Assembly (NCBI GenBank): GCA_029964075.1
Contig: CM057150.1
Span: 62,001 to 126,000, forward strand
Direction: 5' to 3'
Length of the DNA: 64,000 bases
DNA from: Patiria pectinifera
Lineage: Eukaryota; Echinodermata; Asteroidea; Valvatida; Asterinidae
A model generated the notes under the pieces. That model was given only the letters and a program-made list of their open reading frames with translations. It made no database searches and had not been told where the DNA came from. Shown here in pieces: positions 1 to 10,376 of this stretch (its first letter is position 1; every line of letters begins with the position of its first letter). The position numbers were made by a program, and so were the translations under genes.

Positions 1-1186
1 GTACATCTCCAGACCGGCCCATCGACTACGGAGGAAGAAGTACATCTCCAGACCGGCCCATCGACTACGGAGGAAGAAGTACATCTCCAGACCGGCCCAT
101 CGACTACGGAGGAAGAAGTACATCTCCAGACCGGCCCATCGACTACGGAGGAAGAAGTACATCTCCAGACCGGCCCATCGACTACGGAGGAAGAAGTACA
201 TCTCCAGACCGGCCCATCGACTACAGAGGAAGAAGTACATCTCCAGACCGGCCCATCGACTACGGAGGAAGAAGTACATCTCCAGACCGGCCCATCGACT
301 ACAGAGGAAGAAGTACATCTCCAGACCGGCCCATCGACTACAGAGGAAGAAGTACATCTCCAGACCGGCCCATCGACTACAGAGGAAGAAGTACATCTCC
401 AGACCGGCCCATCGACTACGGAGGAAGAAGTACATCTCCAGACCGGCCCATCGACTACGGAGGAAGAAGTACATCTCCAGACCGGCCCATCGACTACGGA
501 GGAAGAAGTACATCTCCAGACCGGCCCATCGACTACGGAGGAAGAAGTACATCTCCAGACCGGCCCATCGACTACGGAGGAAGAAGTACATCTCCAGACC
601 GGCCCATCGACTACGGAGGAAGAAGTACATCTCCAGACCGGCCCATCGACTACGGAGGAAGAAGTACATCTCCAGACCGGCCCATCGACTACGGAGGAAG
701 AAGTACATCTCCAGACCGGCCCATCGACTACGGAGGAAGAAGTACATCTCCAGACCGGCCCATCGACTACGGAGGAAGAAGTACATCTCCAGACCGGCCC
801 ATCGACTACGGAGGAAGAAGTACATCTCCAGACCGGCCCATCGACTACGGAGGAAGAAGTACATCTCCAGACCGGCCCATCGACTACGGAGGAAGAAGTA
901 CATCTCCAGACCGGCCCATCGACTACGGAGGAAGAAGTACATCTCCAGACCGGCCCATCGACTACGGAGGAAGAAGTACATCTCCAGACCGGCCCATCGA
1001 CTACGGAGGAAGAAGTACATCTCCAGACCGGCCCATCGACTACGGAGGAAGAAGTACATCTCCAGACCGGCCCATCGACTACGGAGGAAGAAGTACATCT
1101 CCAGACCGGCCCATCGACTACAGAGGAAGAAGTACATCTCCAGACCGGCCCATCGACTACGGAGGAAGAAGTACATCTCCAGACCC
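1..1186 (+). repeat. 39-bp minisatellite, 30 full copies plus a partial
   Basis: The unit starts GTACATCTCCAGACCGG and repeats with an exact 39-bp period from position 1 to 1170, with a partial copy to 1186. The only variation seen is G to A at unit position 30, in copies 6, 8, 9, 10 and 29. Because 39 is a multiple of three, all three forward frames stay open. In frame 1 the unit reads VHLQTGPSTTEEE and the variant is silent. In frame 3 it reads RSTSPDRPIDYGG and the variant changes Gly to Arg. Near-identity of copies points to recent amplification or conversion. Confidence 0.97.
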
Positions 1187-1274
1187 GCTGACGGCTGAAA
1201 ACATCCAACCATCATGTGGATATCGCCGGCGACAGCCACCACAGTGGATGAGAACTGGACAATATTTATTGTGA
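3..1274 (+). CDS. C-terminal end of a retrotransposon Pol protein carrying 13-residue repeats (partial)
   Basis: Frame 3 is open from the window edge to TGA at 1272-1274. After the repeats it leads into a basic, proline-containing tail (YRRRQPPQWMRTGQYLL) of the kind that ends many gypsy-type Pol proteins. An LTR follows about 350 bases later, which supports a Pol identity. The repeat unit RSTSPDRPIDYGG resembles an amplified form of such a tail. The alternative, frame 1, ends at 1189-1191 and is favoured only by the silent variant. The choice of frame is uncertain, and no catalytic domain is visible. Confidence 0.4.
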   Translation, partial: TSPDRPIDYGGRSTSPDRPIDYGGRSTSPDRPIDYGGRSTSPDRPIDYGGRSTSPDRPIDYGGRSTSPDRPIDYRGRSTSPDRPIDYGGRSTSPDRPIDYRGRSTSPDRPIDYRGRSTSPDRPIDYRGRSTSPDRPIDYGGRSTSPDRPIDYGGRSTSPDRPIDYGGRSTSPDRPIDYGGRSTSPDRPIDYGGRSTSPDRPIDYGGRSTSPDRPIDYGGRSTSPDRPIDYGGRSTSPDRPIDYGGRSTSPDRPIDYGGRSTSPDRPIDYGGRSTSPDRPIDYGGRSTSPDRPIDYGGRSTSPDRPIDYGGRSTSPDRPIDYGGRSTSPDRPIDYGGRSTSPDRPIDYGGRSTSPDRPIDYGGRSTSPDRPIDYRGRSTSPDRPIDYGGRSTSPDPLTAENIQPSCGYRRRQPPQWMRTGQYLL

Positions 1275-1618
1275 TTGATTTTCTAAGTGAGGCAGCTGCT
1301 TGGACTCATGCCAGTTTTGGGGTGCACACCAACACTTGGACATTGGAGAATACAAGTTTGAACTGTTTATTGAAAATTAATTCACAATAACAACTTGCTA
1401 GTTATACATGTACATGACTAGAAGTAAGAATTCCTCTGAGATGGTCTCAATTACTCTGCCTGCTTGCAAGTATTTGAAATCTAATTGCTGTTAATTTTCA
1501 TTATAAGTTATGCATTTTGGATTGTTATGGATTACTAAATTAATTTTTGTAGAGCAAATCACGAATATTGTTTTTGAATTAAGGCGCAGAGACGCGCCTT
1601 CTCCCCAGCGGAGGGCAG
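1275..1618 (+). other. untranslated stretch before the LTR, with polypurine tract
   Basis: No gene is visible. A short hairpin (AAGGCGC...GCGCCTT) lies near 1580-1600. It is followed by CCCCAGCGGAGGGCAG directly against the LTR start, the position expected for the plus-strand primer. Confidence 0.5.
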
Positions 1619-2754
1619 TGTAGCGAAAACCACTTTAAATTGTTGTCAAGTACTATTGATAGTTGTGCCAGCTGAAAAGTCATTCACTAGACATGCCAGA
1701 GCGCATATGTAAATTAGAGCTTCCACTAGCTGGCCAAGCCAATTGTTCCTTTTTCTACTAGCCTGGCTCTCTATTCAATTGACATATTTAACAATTCTTG
1801 GATTAACGTGGGCTCGCCAAAACCAGGTCACTGTATTAAGGCAGGAGTGTTCTAATTATTTGCATAGATTACGTACCTTGCATTCCAGTTCAGTGGAAAA
1901 GTACTGGGCTAGCAGTGCCAGTATAAAAACCCTGAGAACATGTTTGCCCACTGAGGATTTAGGACTGGGTGTGGTAGGAGAGACATGTCTCTCTGAGCCT
2001 GATTTCTTTTACTTTTTGACCTGCCAAGATGGCTCAAATTGTAACCGAAGATCAGTTGCCAACCTATTGGTGTCGTACGTAAGTTTTTCTTTTACATGCA
2101 GTAATGTGCCCCGTGCCCCATTTCAGCCGTGCTCGTTCATTTTATTATATCTAATGATTGTATTAAATTGTGATAGTCAAATTTGCTAGACTGTAATTAT
2201 AATTGTTTGCCGGATTTGCTTTCTGTGCATGTGGCTTTCCTGTTTTGGTGGGTGCTTTTTGGCAGGGTTGGTTGCTTACCGGCAAGGGGTTGATTCGCCC
2301 CCTTGGATAGCAATCTAGGAAATATTTATTAAAGGGCGATTTGCCATCTTATAGGCCAATATGCACAGGAAGTACAAGTAAACTAGTTTGTTACTCTTTT
2401 TCCTTGTTTTGACCTTGTTTGTGTTCAACTACCAATTTGAAATGGAACTAGAACACATTTTTGGTGGGCGTGGTTGAGCTGTTCGCCCAACATTTAAACT
2501 ATATGTCCTTACAATTGTCCGACATGTACTTCACGTTATTCAATCATTCTTAATTTATTGATAATCACCGAATCCATACTTCCAATTTGATGTAAATAAT
2601 ATTAATAATAATAATAATAATTTAACAATTTTTGAATTAAAGGCCACAAGAAAAATTATCAGTGGCTAACAGAATTGAAACGTCTTGTTCCTTTTAAAAA
2701 TATTTTTGTATTGCTTTCACCTAACTGGCAGATCCCTGAGTAGGTTTCGTTACA
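1619..2754 (+). repeat. LTR of the retrotransposon (1136 bp)
   Basis: It begins TGTAGCG and ends CGTTACA, which are inverted complements with one mismatch. A TATAAAAACC box at 1922-1931 fits an internal promoter. The 148-codon open frame inside it has no recognisable domain and is not called as a gene. Flanks support the borders: a purine tract on the left and satellite on the right. Confidence 0.6.
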
Positions 2755-3528
2755 ATACTGGTATACATCTTATGTTCCGACATCCCTACGTTTCCGATAA
2801 CTTAACCTACATACTGGTATACATCTTATGTTCCGACATCCCTACGTTCCGATAACTCAATCTACATACCAGTATATGTCTTATGTTCCGACATCCCTAC
2901 GTTCCGATAACTCAACCTACATACTGGTTTGTTTAATGTTCCGACATCCCTACGTTCCGATAAATCAACCTACATACTGGTAGGTCTTATGTTCCGACAT
3001 CCATACGTTCCGATAACTCAACCTACATACTGGTAGGTCTTATGTTCCGACATCCCTACGTTCCGATAACTCAACCTACATACTGGTATGTCTTATGTTC
3101 CGACATCCCTACGTTCCGATAACTCAACCTACATACTGGTTTGTCTTATGTTCCGACATCCCTACGTTCCGATAACTCAACCTACATACTGGTTTGTCTT
3201 ATGTTCCGACATCCCTACGTTCCGATAACTCAACCTTCATACCGGTATGTCTTGTTCCGACATCCCTACGTTCCGATAACTCAACCTACATACTGGTATA
3301 CATCTTATGTTCCGTCATCTCTACGTTCCGATAACTCAATCTACATACCGGTATGTCTTATGTTCCGACATCCCTACGTTCCGATAACTCAACCTACATA
3401 CTGGTATACATCTTATGTTCCGTCATCCCTACGTTCCGATAACTCAATCTACATACCGGTATGTCTTATGTTCCGACATCCCTACGTTCCGATAACTCAA
3501 CCTACATATCACATCTTATGTTCCGACA
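2755..3528 (+). repeat. Satellite array of about 53 bp, roughly 14 copies
   Basis: The unit holds TTCCGACATCCCTACGTTCC followed by GATAACTCAACCTACATACTGG, with 53-55 bp spacing and small variants. The array is cut by the LTR element on the left and by the Polinton on the right. It resumes in the same orientation after the Polinton at 22447. The open frame read through it is a by-product of the repeats. Confidence 0.9.
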
Positions 3529-3883
3529 ATAGGGAGCTGGACAGGCACTATTCCAAATCCTATTATCTCCTCCTTAATTACCCCCCCCCTCTCCCTCCCC
3601 CTCCCCTCCAAATGACCCTCCCCAAAAATAGATCCCCTCCCCTCTCTCCCCCTCCCCTCCAAATGACCCTCCCCCCAAATATCTACCCCTCCCCAAATAT
3701 CTCCCCTCTGCCCCAAAATATATCTCTCTCCGAGTTGTTATATTATAAGTGGAGGGTACCAGACTTTACCCCTCTCCAATGATTCCCCACCCCTATGATG
3801 CCCCTTCCCATACCCACTTAGCCCCCGCCCCTTTCCCAAATATATCTCCCCCTGTCAAGCACCAGACCAGACTCTTACTATCT
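3529..3883 (+). repeat. Left terminal inverted repeat of the Polinton
   Basis: It matches the reverse complement of 22155-22446. Shared blocks include GGACAGGCACTATTCCAAAT and AAGCACCAGACCAGACTC. It is pyrimidine-rich (runs of CCCCTCC). An extra stretch of about 60 bases near 3780-3840 is missing on the right side. Open frames across it are by-products of the low-complexity text. Confidence 0.9.
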
Positions 3884-4107
3884 AATATCTTTTGCCGTCT
3901 TGGAGATCTTTACACAGACTCACAGCAACTGGTGGCACCCTCTATCAATACTTATAAATAAATAGACAAACAACGCTTTCTTAGGTTTACATGTCTGAGT
4001 TGTTTACTTTATTAAAAACGGCTGACTTTACCATTAAAACATATAACTTTAACAACATATAATATAATAAATATAGATCAAAAATGATGTCAGAGTTATA
4101 TTGAACT

Positions 4108-4342
4108 AAAGGGAAGTGCTGCTTCTCTTTTCTTTGTTAAACAAATTTTATTCGTAAGCATGATGTCATCACTAGTTCTATTGGTAAAAGGGAAGTGGCA
4201 CTTCCCTTCTCTTTGTTAAACAAATTGTATTCATAATTATGATGTCATCACTAGTTCTATTGATAAAAGGGAAGTGCCACTTCCCTTCTTCTCTTTGTTA
4301 AACAAATTGTATTCATAAGCATGATGTCATCACTAGTTCTAA
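4108..4342 (+). repeat. Three tandem copies of a 79-bp repeat
   Basis: Copies start at about 4108, 4187 and 4266. Each contains AAAGGGAAGTG, TTTGTTAAACAAATT and GATGTCATCACTAGTTCTA. The segment TTTGTTAAACAAA is itself palindromic. Confidence 0.9.
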
Positions 4343-4412
4343 TGATTTCGTTAGTCTCGTTTAGACCCTCTTCAACGTGAGTTATCTCAATGGTCTGCCG
4401 TGGAATCTCCAT
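4257..4412 (-). CDS. Small ORF, 51 aa, unknown
   Basis: It starts with ATG (complement of 4410-4412) and ends at TAG in the middle 79-bp repeat. The first 26 residues (starting MEIPRQTIEITHVEEG) lie outside the repeats and look less random than the rest. It may be a relic of a subterminal gene or simply chance. No function is proposed. Confidence 0.2.
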   Translation of the reverse strand: MEIPRQTIEITHVEEGLNETNEIIRTSDDIMLMNTICLTKRRREVALPFYQ

Positions 4413-5520
4413 AGTGTTTCTAAAAAAAGAGAGAACGAAAAAATAATAAATAAAGTGGCATATAAATATATTTTCATCCTTTTTATGAAATGGTAATTTT
4501 GATGCAGTATTCAGACAACCTTTTGTTACAAATAGTAGTCATGATTGCTGTTGTATCGGAAAAAATACAAATACTAAAAAGTTGAAAGTTATTTACAAAA
4601 AATTGTTATGTGCTTTGCAACTGCTCATATCCTTCCTCAAAAATCTAGTTGACATGCATTTGTGTGATAGCGCCCTCCAGGGTTGAAATTGTAAAAGGTT
4701 GTTGTGTGGAACGTGAGTCTTGTACACGCTACTGCAAAATTGTGTCGTTTTCTTCTGATTATTGTGAGTACTTTTTATACAATTTACGGGAAATATACCA
4801 CACTAGTCAAGGGTGAATATTTATGTTTACCTTTCGATGGTGCAGACAACTTGTTTGGATTGCTGGATTCCACGTTGTGTCTCGATCAATTCCTTTTTTA
4901 GGATCCGAAAAAAAAAACAATTTAAACAGTTAAAAGTTTACTTTAAAACTTTGTTACGTACTGTACAGTTCCCTCGGACACTTTTATTAAAAATTCTAGT
5001 GAAAAATATAGCTTATAGTTTACCTTTTCAGTGGGGGTTGCTCGATTAAAACAAGTGTAGATATTACTGCTCTGTATTTTTTACTGCAGTTGTTGATGCT
5101 GCTAGGCTGATGAACGTCTATCTGCTGGGTAGAATGTCTGTTGAATTGCAGGGCTGTTCATTTGTCTACTTATATAGCCAAAAAATGATTAGTCATGATC
5201 ATAGTGTTTCATAAGTGGTGGAAATATCTAGAAAATTCCAATTGGAGACTATAACACATTGCGCAATTGTGCATTGTGCAATATTCTCACATTGCAGGAA
5301 ACCGTCAACCAATAACCTACGTCACTGGGGTTTACACAACGCACAATTGTGCATTCTCCTATTCCTGAAAACCACAACAAAAAAATAACCTACGTCATTA
5401 CTATGAAACAATGTGATGACCATTCACGACTAATCAGTTTACTAGAACTTGTGCAATGGGTGTTTTTCAACACGCCATTGTGCGTACTTGTACTAGAAAA
5501 TTCCCATTTCAAGCATGTTA

Positions 5521-5550
5521 GATTTTGAGCGGTCAAGGCCGCTCAAAATC
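5521..5550. repeat. Perfect 12-bp inverted repeat (hairpin)
   Basis: GATTTTGAGCGG and CCGCTCAAAATC are separated by six bases, about 200 bp before the polymerase start. It could act as a regulatory or transcript-end structure, but nothing in the sequence decides this. Confidence 0.7.
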
Positions 5551-5746
5551 TATTCATATGCATTTTTATGCACTCTCGAATAGTGTTGACTCACTTCCAA
5601 TGTACTTGTAATTCAAAGTTGACCCCCTTTATTTCCGAGTCTAATTCTGATGTCAGTGGATAAACGTTTTAGTTTTATTTAAAAAAATTAAATAAAAAAA
5701 ATATTATCTAGTCCATATTTGAAGAGATAATATATCTATATATTAA

Positions 5747-8700
5747 ATGGAGACCAACTCAAAGCCATCACCTAAAGGCTATTCGCGGTGGGTTAAAACT
5801 GTATTGAAGAGTTACGTTGATCAAAATAATATAGAGATCGATGAACGAGAAAATTATACTCGTCGAGACTATATTCAAGCCATAAGGGCTGAAGAGAGTA
5901 AATTTAAAAACTTGAGAAAAAAGACACTACATGAGCTCAAACAGATTGTAGATGAACACAATCTAGAATACGTACCGACGGGTTTAATGGTCGATTTTTG
6001 AAAAAAAGATTTATTCTCAGCGATCAAGAGATTTAAATCTCCCGAAGATTTTCAAGAGGCTGACATCAGAGGTACGAGAAGGTTTAGAAATAACTTTCGA
6101 AACTGGGAAATGATTCCGAGACAGTTTAATAATGACGTTGAACTCTTTTTATCGCACTCACGAGCGACAGACCGAAAGCAAAGTCGTATCAGAACTGAGA
6201 GAACTCACTAACATAAAGGTTCAGATTGCGATTACAGTGAGATACGTTAAAAATTTACCTGATGGAGAACGGGTGACTGCTGAATTTACCTTTATCAGTA
6301 ACAATGTGGTTATTTTGAGGGAAAGTCAGGTAAAGCAAATTCTTAAAGAAGCGATCGATCAAGTAAAAGAAAAACACGCGAGTCATACAACTCGAGGATC
6401 AGGTTGGGTAGTCGATAAAATAGTCTCGTTTTACATTAACGTAAACCGTTATGCTCAAGCAGGAGGTAGTTCTTACATAGAGCTACCCGACTATCTCAAA
6501 AATAAAGGGCGATTATCGACGTACAAAACAAAGACAACGAATGTTTGAGATGGTGTTTGAGGGCCGCTCTTGGTAAATATTCGGACAAAGTAAAACAGCG
6601 AATCGAAAACAACCCAAAATATCAGGTCCATGAAGAGAGAACTACGATATACAACACGAACGACGGATTAAAATTCGAAAATATAGACTTTTCCACACCA
6701 GTGGATCAAATGTCTAGGGTAGAAAGACAAAATCATCTGTCAATAAACGTTTTTGGTTATACTGAACAAGATAACATACATGTATTGGCATTATCTAAAA
6801 ACACAGATCCTACCGTTGAGGCTATCGATCTGTTGTTGTTTTCCAACGGTGATAAGAGTCACTACTGTTGGATAAAACAATTTTCTAGATTATTTTATAC
6901 TGCAACGGCAGATCGACACAAGAAATATTTTTGTAGAAGATGTCTGTCACACTACGGAACGCAAGAAAAACTAGACAGACACAAACAAGATTGTGAGGGA
7001 ATAGACAAACCTCCGTCTAAAATCGTTTTTCCCGAGAACAACGTATTAAAATTTAAAAACCACAGATTTGCACAGGACGCACCATTTGTCATTTACGCCG
7101 ACTTTGAATCGGTACTAGAAAAAAACTCAGCACGATAAAAAGGAAAACACGCAAAAGACAAACATTCACAAAGCAAGTGGTTATTCGTTGGTAGTCGTTA
7201 GATGTGATGGTGAAAATATGTATGGAGAAACTTACAGGGGCAAAGACGCCACAACTAAGTTTGTAGAGCAGATGTTACAATTACAACGTGATATAAATTG
7301 CATATTTGCCAAACCCATACCTATGGAATTTACTGTGCGAGGTAAAAAACATCATGAAAAAACAAACACGTGTTGGATTTGCGAAAAACCAATTCATCCC
7401 AATTACTCGAGCAACTGTCAGTGCCAGAAACCCCAAAAACCCAAAACAGAAAAATTAATAAAAGAACATCAGTACGAAAACAAAAATGGATTTATCGAGT
7501 CTAAATGTCTCGAATGCAAAGAGAAAATCAACAAATTTAGAAGGGTACGACGCGCATTTGATCATGCAAGGCATTTCTATTTGCAAAGAATTATAAGTTA
7601 GATCCGGCTGATTATTTCACCGCACCCGGGTTATCGTGGGATGCACTGTTAAAACTCGATAGAACTCGAACTGTTGCAAGACGTAGACAAACATTTATTT
7701 TTTGAGAGAGCGAAACGAGGAGGCAAGTCGAGCGTCGGTAGCGCGAGATATCACAAAGCAAACAATAAATATCTGCCCGACCACGATCCGGATAAATCAA
7801 CGAGTTACGTGACCTATCTAGACGCTAATAACCTATACGGTTGGGCTATGAGTCAGTACTTGCCGTACAAAGATTTTAAGTGGTTAAAGTCTAAGGAATT
7901 CAATACCGAGTATATCATGTCGATTGATAAAACGTCAGATACGGGCTATTTCTTAGAGGTAGACCTCGATTACCCAGCCGCTCTTCACGATTGGCACAAC
8001 GATTACCCACTAGCGCCAGAAAACATAATCATACCCCAAGAATGGATGTCTGATTATCAAAACGAGTTATTGGATACCGAGCCTAGTAGCAAAGTACCCA
8101 AATTAACCGGCACGCTAAAACCCAAACGCAAGTACGTTTTGCACTACATCACTCTACAGCTTTATATCGAACTCGGAAAAAACTCAAAAAAGTGCATCGC
8201 GTCTTGGGGTTTAAACAGAAGCCTTGGATGAAGTCGTACATCGATAAAAACACTCAACAACGACTTTTAACTTTGAAAAAGATTTTTTTTAAACTCATGA
8301 ATAATAGCGTTTTTGGAAAAACGATGGAAGACGTTAGAAATAGAAGACGCAAAGTTACTCAGAGAGGATGAGCATAAAAGATACAAAATGATAGTGTCTA
8401 AACCAAACTACAAACAGACATCGATCTTTAAAGAATGTGAGTTGTCATTTGTCGAAATGTACAAGACTAAAACCGTGTTAAACAAACCGATCTACTGCGG
8501 AGTGAGTATCTTGGATCTCTCAAAGACGCTGATGTACGATTTTTTTTATAATCGAATGAAATGGACGTATGGAGACCGAGTCAGATTATTGTATACTGAC
8601 ACGGACAGTTTACTCTTAAGTGTCTACACTGACGACGTATACAAAGATATGCAGCAAAACGGGCAACAATACGACCTTTCGAATTATCCGACGGATCATC

Positions 8701-9074
8701 CTTTGTACGACCCAACCAATAAGAAAGTGATCGGTAAATTTAAAGACGAGTTTGGAGGTAAAATAATCAAAGAAGTCGTTTGTATAAGACCTAAAATGTA
8801 CTCGATTTTAACCGGTGACATCAACTTGAAAAAAGCCAAGGGAGTCACAAAATCGGTCACCTCTAAGAAATTAAAACACCGACACTACTACGACTGCATC
8901 TTAAACAAGAAATCTCATTACGAAACCACGACTCACATTAGATCAGAAAATCATATCCTTTACACCATATCTCAAAATAAACTATCGTTGAGTCCGTTGG
9001 ACACCAAGAGGTTCATTTTACCTGATTGAGTACACACGCTCGCTTATGGTCACCGTAATCTAGATCTTAATTAG
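5747..9074 (+). pseudogene. Polinton protein-primed family B DNA polymerase (PolB), broken
   Basis: This polymerase copies the element itself. Seen in order: an N-terminal region (5747-6140), a Cys/His finger (FCRRCLSHYG, near 6930), the exonuclease I motif (YADFESVL, near 7100), palm motif A (YLDANNLYGWAM, near 7815), motif B ([10 protein letters not shown], near 8300) and motif C (YTDTDS, 8592-8609), then a C-terminal AYGH motif. The start is ATG at 5747 behind an AT-rich leader. Lesions: TGA at 5999-6001 and 9027-9029, and frame changes near 6140, 6520, 7130, 7570, 7670, 8200 and 8350. The stretch between exonuclease I and the palm is short, and exonuclease II/III motifs are not visible, so a deletion near 7550-7590 is likely. 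Its 3' end overlaps the convergent integrase by 8 bp. Confidence 0.93.
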
Positions 9075-9896
9075 GCGGTAATTGCGTGTCCTCGGGTACG
9101 ACTTGAAGCTCTTGTCTCACAAAACTCCTTTCTGGGCCGTTTTGAAGGTAATAAAGAGTAGGACCCGTCGTGACTTTTTTACCGTTAATCATTTTAAATT
9201 GACTCGTTCTTCTTTCCACGTTGAAGATGTCTACGCTCCAAATGGGATCCGTGGCTCTTCTCGAAGTTCCACCCTCTTTCTCGCCCGGGTAATATAAATA
9301 TCTAACCATAGCGTCTTGCGGTAAATTCTGCTCTTTTGTTTTAACGGGGTTAGCCGGCGATTGCCGGACCTGTTCTAGTTTAACCGCCTCTGACGGCGCT
9401 TTAGCTATTAATCTTGTCGTTTCGTCATTTATTGCCTTGATCACGCTGGGTAATCGCTCGACCCATTGCGTGTTTCTACTCTCGGGATTTAACATTTCTT
9501 GAGCGTACTGATGACCAAACAGTCTCTCGGCTAGCGTTCGATTAAATCTTTCTACGATACCCTGCGATCGGTGGTTTCTGCTTCGTGGTATCGACTCGCA
9601 ACGTCGACAACCGTCAAAGCGTATTTATAAGTCTTGCGTTTTACTTTATCATAGGGAAGGTATAGCACATCCATTTGGTGAAAGTCGTTTGGTGTTTCAA
9701 ACTCTCGCGAAGTACTCGTAGGCCTGGGTACATACGCAGGACCCGGTAGATAAATTTGCCATATCGCTTGTTTTTTAAGCCAATCTGTGATTACATTTTT
9801 ATCGTATTTTGTTTTATCGTGTAAATGGTCGACGGCGCTTTCACCTCTCCAATAACCGCTCGGGCTATAATACAGTTTAGATAATGTTTTCATCAT
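9067..9896 (-). pseudogene. Polinton retroviral-type (DDE) integrase, broken
   Basis: This gene inserts the element and makes the 6-bp duplication. The N-terminal half (ATG at 9896) includes the first catalytic Asp region (HQMDVLYLP) and VVDVASRY. The C-terminal half includes the Glu region (IVERFNRTLAERLFG) and a chromodomain-like tail ending LQVVPEDTQLPPN. Between VVDVASRYHEAE and the Glu region about 50 residues, including the second catalytic Asp, are missing, with a frame change near 9560-9575. Catalysis by this copy is therefore not expected. It is convergent with PolB and divergent from the next gene across a 41-bp AT-rich gap. Confidence 0.92.
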
Positions 9897-9937
9897 TTAT
9901 TATAATAATAATTTAAAAGGCTTTATACATTAAATAG
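9897..9937. promoter_or_regulatory. Short divergent AT-rich intergenic region, probable bidirectional promoter
   Basis: Only 41 bases separate the integrase start (minus) from the next start (plus). The stretch contains TTTAAA and TATACATTAAAT, and its complement reads ATAATAAATG at the integrase start. The same AT-rich pattern precedes other genes of the element. Confidence 0.45.
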
Positions 9938-10353
9938 ATGGCGTCAGCTGTTGTAATGATGGTTGGAGGTGCGATCATAAACGCCTTAGCTTTTTCGGGT
10001 TCAAACTTTTTATTTTCAAGTCTAAGGGATGATGGCAGCGAAGAGCGTAAGAGACACGATTTAGCGACAGAACAACTCTCAGCCGCCAGAGATCAGTGGC
10101 AACGAGAACGAACGAAACGACTCGATTTTCTCAACGAACGTATCAGAAAACAAAATGCCTCTAAAGAAACATTTTTCAACGTAGACCGAGCGTTGCGTTA
10201 CTACAACGAAATGACCGGAGAAAACGTCGAGTTACCCCGCGAACCCAAACTCGAAGATTTTTACGAGCCTAGCGACCAATAAATAGAAAAAGAACTGTTG
10301 TTTATCGCGGGAGGAACGCTATTGGTGGGCTTCTTGGCTTACAGATACCTTTA
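9938..10353 (+). pseudogene. Conserved Polinton membrane protein of unknown function, nonsense-interrupted
   Basis: The first 114 codons encode a small Gly/Ala-rich N-terminal segment (VVMMVGGAIINALAFSGSN), then a basic amphipathic region (KRTKRLDFLNER) and an acidic tail (EPKLEDFYEPS). TAA at 10280-10282 interrupts it. The same frame stays open for another 23 codons and encodes a membrane segment (LLFIAGGTLLVGFLAYRYL) before TAA at 10351-10353. This arrangement is familiar from Polinton proteins, so the TAA is read as a mutation. The role is unknown; its place beside the capsid gene suggests a virion or assembly part. Confidence 0.7.
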
Positions 10354-10376
10354 AATTTAAAACTCGTATAAATAAA

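Larger units (their letters stand above)
1..2754 (+). mobile_element. 3' part of a Ty3/gypsy-like LTR retrotransposon
   Basis: The block runs from a repetitive coding end, through a short untranslated stretch with a purine-rich tract (CAGCGGAGGGCAG), into a sequence bounded by TGTAGCG and CGTTACA. These are near-perfect inverted termini typical of an LTR. The element's 5' part lies outside the window. Directly after its last base the 53-bp satellite begins with ATACT, so the element appears to have inserted into that satellite. A matching upstream duplication cannot be checked here. Confidence 0.6.
3884..5746. other. Left subterminal noncoding region of the Polinton
   Basis: No convincing gene is seen before the polymerase. 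It holds three 79-bp tandem repeats, one small minus-strand ORF, some ACGTCA-containing imperfect repeats (5260-5400) and a strong hairpin at 5521-5550. Open frames of 65 and 78 codons at 4704-5049 match nothing known and lack context. Confidence 0.5.

Noticed and set aside
1-1186. CRISPR-like array
   Set aside because: Units are contiguous with no spacers, and the context is a retrotransposon in an animal genome.
1743-2189. 148-codon open frame in the LTR
   Set aside because: No recognisable domain, lies within LTR borders and spans the TATA and leader region.
3141-3782. 213-codon open frame
   Set aside because: It translates the 53-bp satellite and the pyrimidine-rich inverted repeat; the protein is just the repeat read in one frame.
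4704-5049. 65- and 78-codon frames left of the polymerase
   Set aside because: No domain, no leader motif as seen before other Polinton genes, and low-complexity composition.
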